A DNA stretch of 64,000 bases, taken from Stenotrophomonas maltophilia. GTDB taxonomy: Bacteria; Pseudomonadota; Gammaproteobacteria; Xanthomonadales; Xanthomonadaceae. Location of the stretch: the NCBI RefSeq assembly GCF_004684085.1, contig NZ_SRHZ01000088.1:33057-97056 (forward strand). Direction: 5' to 3'. Shown here piece after piece: positions 9,052 to 15,979 of this stretch (the stretch's first letter is position 1; each line of letters starts with the position of its first letter). The translations under genes were made by a program, and so were the position numbers. The notes below the pieces were generated by a model. That model searched no databases. It was not told the origin of the DNA and saw nothing but the letters and a program-made list of their open reading frames with translations.

Positions 9052-9579
9052 TCAGATCGACTCATCCTCACGCTTGACCAGCGTCCAGCAGGGCGCCTGC
9101 GCGAAGGTGTAAGTCTGCTGGTCGCTGCTGTCCGGCGTGCGGATCTGCACCTGCCGTTGTCCGTCGGCCAGCGTGCTGACCTGCATTTCGCGGCCCTGCC
9201 CGGCCAATGCGGCAGGATCGGGCATCACCGGCCACTCGACATCGGCCAGCGCCAACCGGCTTTCCACCTTGCGCGGTTCCGGCTCGGCCTCCGCATCGAT
9301 GTAGCTGTCCAGCAGGGGATCGGCAGTGGCCTTTTCCTGCAGCGCGATCTCATGGCCGAAATGCTTCAGGAACGCGTCGAATTCCAGGTAAGGGCATTCA
9401 CTGCGGGCAGGGACCGGCGCGGGCTCGACCGTTGCGGCGATGGTTGCTGGCGCCGCGGTGGGACGCGGCGGCGTGGCGGGCGCGGCATCGGCGGGCATTG
9501 CCTGTGGCGCTGGCGTGCAGGCAACCAGCACCACGCCACACACGAGCATCAGCAGTGCAGCAGAAGGGTATCGACGCAT
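9052..9579 (-). CDS. lipoprotein of unknown function
   Basis: A 175-aa product starting MRRYPSAALLMLVCGVVLVAC, where LVAC is a lipobox, so it is probably a lipid-anchored periplasmic or outer-membrane protein. An Ala/Pro/Thr-rich linker (about 25-60) precedes a mixed domain with ECPYLEFDAFLKHFGHEIALQ and a C-terminal beta-rich part (LADGQRQVQIRTPDSSDQQTYTF). I do not recognise the family. The start is chosen for the lipobox; upstream in-frame codons would bury it. Confidence 0.65.
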   Translation of the reverse strand: MRRYPSAALLMLVCGVVLVACTPAPQAMPADAAPATPPRPTAAPATIAATVEPAPVPARSECPYLEFDAFLKHFGHEIALQEKATADPLLDSYIDAEAEPEPRKVESRLALADVEWPVMPDPAALAGQGREMQVSTLADGQRQVQIRTPDSSDQQTYTFAQAPCWTLVKREDESI

Positions 9580-9661
9580 GGGCTCATCCTGAATCCGGTC
9601 CGGTCGCCCCATGCTACCGCGCACCCTACAATTCCGGCATTCCGCCTGTCCGAGAGTCCTC

Positions 9662-10288
9662 ATGCATCGCCTCCTGCTGCTGATCGGCCTGCTGCTGCCC
9701 GCCCTATGGCCGGCCGTGGCGATGGCCATCGATGTCCACGAAGGCGACCTGCTGTTCGTCACCGCCGGCCGCAGCGGCCTCAGTGCGGCCATCGACGATG
9801 CCACCGGCACGCAGGGCGCACCCAGCTTCGATCACGTCGCCCTGGTCGCCTCGGCACCGAAGGGCTGGGACGTGCTGCACGCCGACGAGAAGGGATCGCG
9901 CCGGCAATCACTGATCGAGTTCCGCCAGGACGCGCGCGCCAAGCAGCGGCAGATCGTGGTCTATCGCCTGCGCGCGCCGCAGCAGGCGGCCATCAAGGAT
10001 GCGGTCGCCACCGCGCGCACGATGCTGGGCAAGCCGTACAACACGTCGTATGTGTTGAACCAGGACAGCTATTACTGCTCGGACTTCATCGAACGCGCCT
10101 TCCGTGCGCACCACGTGTTCGCATTGCAGCCGATGAATTTCCGCAACCCGCAGACCGGCGAGATCGCCCAGCACTGGATTGATCTGTACCGCGGTATGGG
10201 CATGGACGTGCCGCAGGATCAGCCTGGCACCAATCCGAACGACATGTCGGCGGCGGAAGTGTTGCAGCGCATTGGCGTGCTGGAATAA
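9662..10288 (+). CDS. YiiX/YebB-like NlpC/P60-fold cysteine hydrolase, secreted
   Basis: A 208-aa protein with a signal peptide (MHRLLLLIGLLLPALWPAVAMA). The circularly permuted papain-like fold shows in the order of motifs: EGDLLFV, then the His in SFDHVALVAS (about residue 62), and the Cys in YYCSDFIERAF (about residue 140). Relatives are predicted amidases or peptidases acting on cell-wall or lipid substrates. It is monocistronic, followed immediately by a hairpin (10291-10315). The start is chosen for the signal peptide. Confidence 0.75.
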   Translation: MHRLLLLIGLLLPALWPAVAMAIDVHEGDLLFVTAGRSGLSAAIDDATGTQGAPSFDHVALVASAPKGWDVLHADEKGSRRQSLIEFRQDARAKQRQIVVYRLRAPQQAAIKDAVATARTMLGKPYNTSYVLNQDSYYCSDFIERAFRAHHVFALQPMNFRNPQTGEIAQHWIDLYRGMGMDVPQDQPGTNPNDMSAAEVLQRIGVLE

Positions 10289-10290
10289 GC

Positions 10291-10315
10291 GAAGCCCCGC
10301 ACGTGGCGGGGCTTC
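10291..10315. terminator. intergenic hairpin, probable bidirectional terminator
   Basis: A perfect 10-bp stem GAAGCCCCGC/GCGGGGCTTC with a 5-base loop, between convergent stop codons of the YiiX-like gene and the Q/N-rich gene. There is no T-run on either side. Confidence 0.6.
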
Positions 10316-10342
10316 ACCGGTCACTCCGCATGCACGGCGCGG

Positions 10343-10504
10343 TCATTCTTCTTCGTCGTTGCCGCCCTGCTGCTGGTTCTGGTTGCGCTTCTGCTGTTCC
10401 TGCTGCTGTTGCTGCTGCTGGTCGCGGCCACGACCCTGCTGCTGATCCTGCTGGTTCTGCTGGCCCTGCTGCTTCTGGTTCGGGTTCTGGTTCTGCTGTG
10501 CCAT
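10343..10504 (-). CDS. 53-aa Gln/Asn-rich low-complexity protein
   Basis: The ORF is preceded by TTTGGAG with good spacing to ATG 10504. The product starts MAQQNQNPNQKQQGQQ and is almost entirely Q, N, R, G and K, ending in an acidic NDEEE tail. It has no hydrophobic segment or signal peptide and should be disordered and cytosolic. Codons are CAG-rich, giving a trinucleotide-repeat-like tract (about 10380-10450). A longer upstream extension of the frame lacks this composition and a ribosome site, so I reject it. Function unknown. Stress-related or prion-like behaviour is only a thought. Confidence 0.6.
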   Translation of the reverse strand: MAQQNQNPNQKQQGQQNQQDQQQGRGRDQQQQQQQEQQKRNQNQQQGGNDEEE

Positions 10505-10740
10505 GTCCGATCTCCAAAGCCACTCGCGGAATGCGGTGGACGTGGCCATCGTCTGCAGCGAATGGTTAATCACGCGTGGGTGGGCGGCTACATCTGTGTG
10601 TACGCCTGTGAATGAACGCGCAGAAGCCCTTGTGGCACAAGCGGCTGAAGGATTCATGCGGGTTCGGCATGTGCTCATGCAAGCGGCGCGGGTCCGCGCA
10701 TTCATGGCGTGCTCCGCTGGAAACACGCGCTGAACGAGGC

Positions 10741-10768
10741 TGGCTTCCCGGCTCACGCAGGGAAGCCA
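10741..10768 (-). terminator. hairpin after the fatty-acid transporter gene
   Basis: TGGCTTCCC / GGGAAGCCA, a 9-bp stem with a 10-base loop, 10 bp beyond the transporter stop (10778). No strong U-run. The rest of 10505-10777 holds no gene that I can support. Confidence 0.55.
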
Positions 10769-10777
10769 ATGCTGCAT

Positions 10778-12202
10778 TCAGGGCATCACCGGCGGCACAT
10801 ACGCCAAGGTCATCCCCAGCAGCCACAGCAAGCCCAGCACCAGCGGGATGTGCACCAGCAGCTGGATGAAGGTGAAGCCCACGATGTCGCGCGCCTTCAG
10901 GCCCAGCACACCCAGCAGCGGCAGCATCCAGAACGGATTGATCAGGTTCGGCAGCGCTTCGGCCGCGTTGTAGACCTGCACCGCCCAGCCCAGGTGCGCC
11001 TTCAGTTCGTTGGCAGCCTGCATCACGTACGGCGCCTCGATGATCCACTTGCCGCCACCGGACGGCACGAAGAAGCCCAGCACCGCCGAGTAGACGCCCA
11101 TCACCAGCGCGAACGAATCGGTGCTGGCCACGTGCACGAACAGGCTCGACAGCCGGTGCGCCAGTGTCTGCCCATCGTCGCCGGCAGCGTGGGTGAGGAT
11201 CATCGCGATGCCGCCATACAGCGGGAACTGGATCAGCACACCGGTAGTGCTCGGCACCGCCTTGGCTACCGCGTTGAGGAAACTGCGCGGACGCCAGTGC
11301 AGCAGCAGGCCCAGCGAAATGAACAGGAAGTTGTAGGTGTTGAGGTTGGCGATGGCGGTGATCACCGGCTTGTTGGCGAACTCGTTGAACAGCCAGCCGA
11401 ACGCCAGCAGCGAGAGCAGCATGGTCAGCAGGGGGCTGTATTCCAGCCATTCGCCCGGGCGCGTGCGTCGCTGCAGCGGTTCCGGCTCGGCCTGCGCGGC
11501 GCCGGGGAACTCCTCGGCGGTGCGCGCACTGCCGGCCGCCGGTGCGGTAAGCCAGGCGATCAGCAGCGAAACCAGGATCAGCACCGAGGTCAGCGCGATC
11601 GACTGCCACAGGAAGATGGTTTCGGTGAACGGCAACACGCCGGTGATTTCCACCAGACCGGGCGGCATGCTGGCCGGGTTGGCCTGCAGCTGTGCGGCCG
11701 ACGAGCTCAATCCCATTGCCCACACGGCCCCCAGACCGAGATAGGCCGAAGCTCCGGCCGCGCGGTAGTCCATGTGCAGTTCGGTACGGCGGGCCAATGC
11801 GCGGACCAGCAGGCCGCCGAACACCAGCGAGAAGCCCCAGCTGAGCAGCGAGGCGAGCATGCTGACCAGGCCCACGTACACCACCGCACCACGGCCGGTG
11901 CGCGGCACCCGGGCCAGGAAATCGATGAAGCGAGCGACGATGGGCGCGGTAGCCACCGCGTAGCCACCGATGACCACGAAGGCCATCTGCATGGTGAAGG
12001 GAATCAGGCTCCAGAAGCCGTCACCGAAGGCGCTGGCGGTGGCCTGGGGGGTCGAGCCGAAGCCCATCGCGGCCAGTGCGACGATGACCACGCCCAGTAC
12101 CGCGAATACATACGCATCGGGGAACCACTTTTCTGCCCAGGCGGCCGAGCGCAGCGCAGCGCGCGCCATCCAGCCGTCCTGTACTGCTGCCGTCGAGGCC
12201 AT
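10778..12202 (-). CDS. atoE: short-chain fatty-acid transporter, AtoE family
   Basis: A 474-aa polytopic membrane protein with about a dozen hydrophobic segments, matching AtoE-type short-chain fatty-acid carriers in length. Conserved-looking features are the N-terminal EKWFPDAYVFAVL, WGFSLVFGGLLVRALAR, and the glycine-rich FFVPSGGGKWIIEAPYV near residue 385, a signature region of this family. It is predicted to import acetoacetate, butyrate or similar acids across the inner membrane. GGGAGGG lies before ATG 12202. Degradation genes (atoDAB) are not adjacent. The upstream gene is ubiA on the same strand, separated by repeats. Confidence 0.85.
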   Translation of the reverse strand: MASTAAVQDGWMARAALRSAAWAEKWFPDAYVFAVLGVVIVALAAMGFGSTPQATASAFGDGFWSLIPFTMQMAFVVIGGYAVATAPIVARFIDFLARVPRTGRGAVVYVGLVSMLASLLSWGFSLVFGGLLVRALARRTELHMDYRAAGASAYLGLGAVWAMGLSSSAAQLQANPASMPPGLVEITGVLPFTETIFLWQSIALTSVLILVSLLIAWLTAPAAGSARTAEEFPGAAQAEPEPLQRRTRPGEWLEYSPLLTMLLSLLAFGWLFNEFANKPVITAIANLNTYNFLFISLGLLLHWRPRSFLNAVAKAVPSTTGVLIQFPLYGGIAMILTHAAGDDGQTLAHRLSSLFVHVASTDSFALVMGVYSAVLGFFVPSGGGKWIIEAPYVMQAANELKAHLGWAVQVYNAAEALPNLINPFWMLPLLGVLGLKARDIVGFTFIQLLVHIPLVLGLLWLLGMTLAYVPPVMP

Positions 12203-12272
12203 CGCCTACCCTCCCAGGTTCGATGGCCCGATTCTGGGCGGTGGGGTGCGGCCTGTCAGCCACCTATTGGTC

Positions 12273-12295
12273 GTAGAGTCGGGCTTGCTCGACTC
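12273..12295. repeat. GTAG-type REP hairpin
   Basis: GTAG followed by AGTCGGGC-TT-GCTCGACT, an imperfect hairpin of the same AGTCGAGC subgroup seen at 14526, 28135 and 28206. Confidence 0.8.
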
Positions 12296-12307
12296 CACCG
12301 GGGAGAT

Positions 12308-12348
12308 GGGGTCGGATCCCTTTCCCGGCGGGAAAGGGATCCGACCCC
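12308..12348. repeat. 41-bp near-perfect palindrome
   Basis: Two 19-base arms (GGGGTCGGATCCCTTTCCC and its complement) around GGC, just after the ubiA stop. The arms are longer and different in sequence from the REP hairpins in the window. It could act as a terminator for ubiA, or be another dispersed repeat family of these genomes. Confidence 0.75.
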
Positions 12349-12354
12349 GGGCGA

Positions 12355-13248
12355 TCAACGCAGCGCGAGGTCCACGGCGATACCGGCAAACAGCGCGGCA
12401 CCCACCCAGTTGTTGTGCAGGAACGCCTTGAAGCACGGGCCGCGCTCGCGGTTGCGGCAGATCCAGAACTCGTACACCACCAGCACCGTGGCCACGGCCA
12501 CACCGGCGAGGTAGTAGCCGCCCAGCCCGCCGCGCACGCCCACCAGCGCCATGGTGGCCAGGAACAGCGCGTACAGCACGCCCTGGATGACCAGGTCGAG
12601 ATCGCCGAACAGGATCGCGGTGGAGTGCGAGCCCATCTTCAGGTCGTCCTCGCGATCGACCATGGCGTACCAGGTGTCGTAGGCGGTGGACCACAGGATG
12701 TTGCCGGCATACAGCAGCCAGCCCAGCATCGGCACCTCGCCCTGCACGGCGGCGAACGCCATCGGGATGCCCCAGCCGAACGACATCCCCAGGTAGACCT
12801 GCGGCAGATGGGTATAGCGCTTCAGGTACGGGTAGCTTGCGGCCAGGAACACGCCGATGAAGCTCAGGCCGATGGTCAGTCCGTTCAGGGTCAGCACCAG
12901 GCCGAACGCCACCAGCATCAGCACGGCGAACAGCGCCAGCGCGGCGCGGCCACTGATCGCACCGGTGGCCAGCGGGCGCGCCTTGGTGCGCTCCACGTGC
13001 GGGTCCAGCCAGCGGTCGGCGTAGTCGTTGATGACGCAACCGGCCGAGCGGGTCAGCCACACGCCAGCGGTGAACACGAACAGGGTCCACAGCGGCGGCA
13101 GGCCGCCTGCGGCCAGCCACAACGCCCACCAGGTGGGCCACAGCAGCAGCAACGTGCCGATCGGGCGATCAGCGCGCATCAGAGTCCAGTAGTGCCGCCA
13201 ACGCGGCGTCGCCGGCGACTGCGGCGAAGTGAGGGGGGTATCAGCCAT
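12355..13248 (-). CDS. ubiA: 4-hydroxybenzoate polyprenyltransferase
   Basis: A 297-aa integral membrane prenyltransferase that joins the polyprenyl side chain to 4-hydroxybenzoate in ubiquinone synthesis. The first Asp-rich motif is NDYADRWLDPHVERTKARPL (about residue 75), and the second, DREDDLKMG, is about residue 195. Both bind Mg-diphosphate in this family. About eight hydrophobic segments surround them. The length matches the family. It is preceded by the tRNA-Arg gene on the other strand and followed by a long palindrome that may end transcription. Confidence 0.95.
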   Translation of the reverse strand: MADTPLTSPQSPATPRWRHYWTLMRADRPIGTLLLLWPTWWALWLAAGGLPPLWTLFVFTAGVWLTRSAGCVINDYADRWLDPHVERTKARPLATGAISGRAALALFAVLMLVAFGLVLTLNGLTIGLSFIGVFLAASYPYLKRYTHLPQVYLGMSFGWGIPMAFAAVQGEVPMLGWLLYAGNILWSTAYDTWYAMVDREDDLKMGSHSTAILFGDLDLVIQGVLYALFLATMALVGVRGGLGGYYLAGVAVATVLVVYEFWICRNRERGPCFKAFLHNNWVGAALFAGIAVDLALR

Positions 13249-13397
13249 GGCGATAGGATACTCCTGCCCCTCTGGCAGGGCTTTGCCCGTGGGGGGAGAT
13301 TTGTTCGGCGAAACTGGATAGAATGCCGATCCCGCACCGCCTCATGGCGCTGCGATGCCCGCCCCGGCACTGGTCGGTGGCGCGGCGGTTCTACAAC

Positions 13398-13474
13398 GCG
13401 CCCGTAGCTCAGCCGGATAGAGTAGTGGCTTCCGAAGCCATTGGTCGGGGGTTCGAATCCCTCCGGGCGCGCCA
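13398..13474 (+). tRNA. tRNA-Arg (anticodon CCG)
   Basis: A 77-nt cloverleaf. Acceptor stem GCGCCCG/CGGGCGC, D-arm with AGCCGGATA, anticodon stem-loop GGCTTCCGAAGCC with CCG at positions 34-36, T-arm GGGGGTTCGAATCCC, discriminator G, and encoded CCA (13472-13474). Confidence 0.97.
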
Positions 13475-13525
13475 TCTTCCCCTGCTCGTACCCGTCACTC
13501 CGGGCCTCTCGCTTGCGCTTCCACG

Positions 13526-13987
13526 TCAACGCGGTTCAGGAGCGAACGGCTTCGAGCGATGTGCGCAACCTTGAAGATCGCGCACGACGATGGAAAGCGC
13601 CTGCCCTTTCTGCACGGCACCGGGCAGGAAGGCGCCCTTGCCGTCGTACAGGAAGGTTTCAATCTCACCACGTGTAACCACCAGGTCCGCAGCCGGCGGC
13701 TTGAGCTCTTCCAGAACAACACTGAAGGGACGCCAGGCCAGACCGTGTTCGTCGCGGATATCGGTCGATACCGCGTGCGCATGCGCCTGCCGATCCACGC
13801 TGGCCAGTGGCAGCCGTAGTGCCTGCGATCCCTCCGTAGTGATCTGGAACCTGCCAAGGACCGCGGCATCCACAGTTTCACTGCCGATGTAGATGATCGT
13901 GGCCTCGGGACACTGCACGGCATCGGCCGGGTGTGATGCACACGCGGCCAGACTTCCGGTCAGGAGGAAAATGATCGGCCGGATCAT
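13526..13987 (-). CDS. small lipoprotein, unknown function
   Basis: A 153-aa product beginning MIRPIIFLLTGSLAAC, with LAAC as a probable lipobox (Cys16). The mature part contains two further cysteines and a predicted beta-rich domain. I do not recognise it. Its ATG overlaps the TGA of the zinc-ribbon membrane gene upstream by four bases (ATGA), so they form an operon. Confidence 0.65.
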   Translation of the reverse strand: MIRPIIFLLTGSLAACASHPADAVQCPEATIIYIGSETVDAAVLGRFQITTEGSQALRLPLASVDRQAHAHAVSTDIRDEHGLAWRPFSVVLEELKPPAADLVVTRGEIETFLYDGKGAFLPGAVQKGQALSIVVRDLQGCAHRSKPFAPEPR

Positions 13988-14403
13988 GGGCTGGCACCTG
14001 GCACATCGCTACCCTGCCCAGAGTTTGCAGCATCGCGCGTAGTGGAAGCACCCGGCTTGCGCGCGTAGCTGTAATCGGGATCGCGGCAGGCGCGCACGAT
14101 CGGGCTTCGCGCGTGCCTGATCGCGCCAGGCACCCAGGACAACACCGACACCACGGCCCAGATCACAGCCAACCAGAACCATCGGCCCAAGGCATACGCC
14201 CAGATCATGGGCAATGCAGCCAGCAGCACGATGATCTGCGTATACAGCAGGTAGAGCGTATGCAGGCCCAAGCGGGGATCCGAGCGCAGCATCACGCTAC
14301 ATCCCCTGCATGCCGCCTTCGCCTGCCGTGTCGATGCGGAGCGCAGTGGAAATCGTTGCCCTGCTGCGCCACAGACTGGACAGGTGAAGGTCAGCAGGCG
14401 CAT
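13984..14403 (-). CDS. zinc-ribbon membrane protein, unknown function
   Basis: A 139-aa protein starting MRLLTFTCPVCGAAG. Two CxxC pairs (CPVC about residues 8-11 and CRGC about 31-34) look like a treble-clef/zinc-ribbon. They are followed by two transmembrane segments (about 50-95) and an Arg-rich, Ser-rich tail. Such small CxxC + 2 TM proteins are common in Xanthomonadaceae and poorly characterised. GAGAGGAGCTTG precedes the start. It is coupled to the lipoprotein gene that follows. Confidence 0.65.
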   Translation of the reverse strand: MRLLTFTCPVCGAAGQRFPLRSASTRQAKAACRGCSVMLRSDPRLGLHTLYLLYTQIIVLLAALPMIWAYALGRWFWLAVIWAVVSVLSWVPGAIRHARSPIVRACRDPDYSYARKPGASTTRDAANSGQGSDVPGASP

Positions 14404-14490
14404 CAGGCAAGCTCCTCTCTGTCGATTGACATCAACTGTCGGGCACGAAGCCGAGCCTAGCATGGGCCTGTTAGGGGGCGCCGCAAACAG

Positions 14491-14515
14491 CAACGCCGGG
14501 CAGTGCCCGGCGTTG
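14491..14515 (-). terminator. hairpin terminator after the GH109 gene
   Basis: An 11-bp perfect stem CAACGCCGGGC/GCCCGGCGTTG with loop AGT, 44 bp beyond the GH109 stop. On the minus strand it is followed by CTGTTTG, a weak U-rich stretch. Confidence 0.65.
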
Positions 14516-14525
14516 CCTTCAAACC

Positions 14526-14548
14526 AGTCGAGCATGGCTCGACTCTAC
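14526..14548. repeat. GTAG-type REP hairpin
   Basis: AGTCGAGC-ATG-GCTCGACT then CTAC (complement GTAG). It sits between the GH109 stop and the hairpin at 14491. Confidence 0.85.
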
Positions 14549-14558
14549 AAAGAGCAGA

Positions 14559-15914
14559 TCAGTACTTACTGTCGAACGCGAAGATCGGCTTGCGCTGCTT
14601 CCACGCGCCAGCAGTGAAGTCCGGGAACTCCAGCGTCTGGAAACTGTTGGCAATCGACTGCTCGCTCAACGGGGTAATCGCACTCCAGGTCACCGCATCG
14701 TAGATGTCGATCGGCATCGGTGCCTTGGCCTTCAGCGCTTCCACGAACGCATGGATCACGAACCAGTCCATACCACCATGGCCAGCGCTGGCAGCGGTGT
14801 CGGCATTCTGCTTCCACAGCGGGTGCTCGTACTCGTCCTGGTACTTCTTGAACTCTTCCCACTGGTGCGGCGGGCTGCGGCCTTCGATGTGGATCGAGTG
14901 GTTCACGTCCATCCACAGGCCCTTGGTGCCCTGCACACGGAAGCCCATCGAGTACGGGCGAGGCAGCGAGGTGTCGTGCTGCAGCAGGATGGTTTCGCCA
15001 TTCTCGCAGGCCAACGTGGTGGTGACGATGTCGCCCAGCTTGAACTTCACCTTGGTGCTGGGATGCGTGGTGCCGCCACTCTTGGCCACGGTGTACTCGT
15101 GCAGGCCGCGCGCCTTGGTCGCGAAGGCATTGATGTGGGTGAAGCGATTGCCACGGTTGATGCCGGTGTACATCGCGCACGGGCCAATGCCGTGGCTGGG
15201 GTACAGCTCGCCATTGCGTTCCACCGAATGCTCGGTGCGCCAGCGGGCTTCGCTCCAGCCCTTGGGCCCGAACTCCACGCCGCTGTCGTAGGGCTGGTTC
15301 GGGTCGCCGGAATTGAACTTCACGCCACGCAGGTCGTGCTGGTAGCCGGCCTGCAGGTGCACCAGCTCGCCGAACAGGCCCTGGCGCACCATCTGCAGCG
15401 CGGCCATCACGTCGCGGCGATAACAGACGTTCTCCAGCAGCATGTACGGGGTGCCGGTGCTCAGCTGGGTCTTCAGCACGTCCCAGTGGTCCTGCAGGGT
15501 GATGCCGGCCACTACTTCGCAGCCCACCGCCACACCGGCCTGCATCGCGGCAATCGCCATCGGCGCGTGGTATTCCCACGGCGTGGCGATGATCACGCCA
15601 TCGATGCCCTTCTGTTCCAGCAATCGCTTCCAGGCGTTGGTATCACGGTCCTGGCCATAGGTCTTCGGCGCCGGCTTGCCGGCCTTGGTCACCATCTCCA
15701 CGGCGCGGCCGAGCATGATCGGCTCGATATCGCAGACGGCAATCACCTCGACGTCGTCGCGGCGCACCAGTTCCTTCAGCAGCACCAGGCCACGCATGCC
15801 GGTACCGATCATGGCCAGGCGCACCTTGCGCCCGCGTGCCCATGCCGGGGTCTGCGGCAGCAGGCTGCTGGCGGCGACAGCGGCACTGGCCGCGATGAAT
15901 TCCCTACGCTTCAT
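14559..15914 (-). CDS. Tat-exported GH109-type oxidoreductase-fold glycosidase (probable alpha-N-acetylgalactosaminidase)
   Basis: A 451-aa Gfo/Idh/MocA-fold protein. The N-terminus MKRREFIAASAAVAASSLLP is a twin-arginine signal, then VRLAMIGTGMRG is a Rossmann dinucleotide motif (about residues 31-42). GH109 enzymes cleave alpha-linked GalNAc by an NAD+-dependent oxidation-elimination mechanism, are about this length and are often Tat-exported so that NAD+ is bound before export. GVIIATPWEYHAP and EVVAGITL fit the family. The receptor gene is 65 bp upstream. An alternative start nine bases upstream (MFAMKRR) is possible. The GalNAc context supports the GH109 call over an ordinary sugar dehydrogenase. 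Confidence 0.8.
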   Translation of the reverse strand: MKRREFIAASAAVAASSLLPQTPAWARGRKVRLAMIGTGMRGLVLLKELVRRDDVEVIAVCDIEPIMLGRAVEMVTKAGKPAPKTYGQDRDTNAWKRLLEQKGIDGVIIATPWEYHAPMAIAAMQAGVAVGCEVVAGITLQDHWDVLKTQLSTGTPYMLLENVCYRRDVMAALQMVRQGLFGELVHLQAGYQHDLRGVKFNSGDPNQPYDSGVEFGPKGWSEARWRTEHSVERNGELYPSHGIGPCAMYTGINRGNRFTHINAFATKARGLHEYTVAKSGGTTHPSTKVKFKLGDIVTTTLACENGETILLQHDTSLPRPYSMGFRVQGTKGLWMDVNHSIHIEGRSPPHQWEEFKKYQDEYEHPLWKQNADTAASAGHGGMDWFVIHAFVEALKAKAPMPIDIYDAVTWSAITPLSEQSIANSFQTLEFPDFTAGAWKQRKPIFAFDSKY

Positions 15915-15979
15915 GGCAAACATCTCTCCTCTTGGCAGCGTGCCGGCCGCAGCCGGCACGCCAGGTCACGCAAACGGAA

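Noticed and set aside
13398..13474. tRNA-Arg as an integration site for a genomic island
   Set aside because: No integrase, no repeat of the tRNA 3' end and no composition change next to it.
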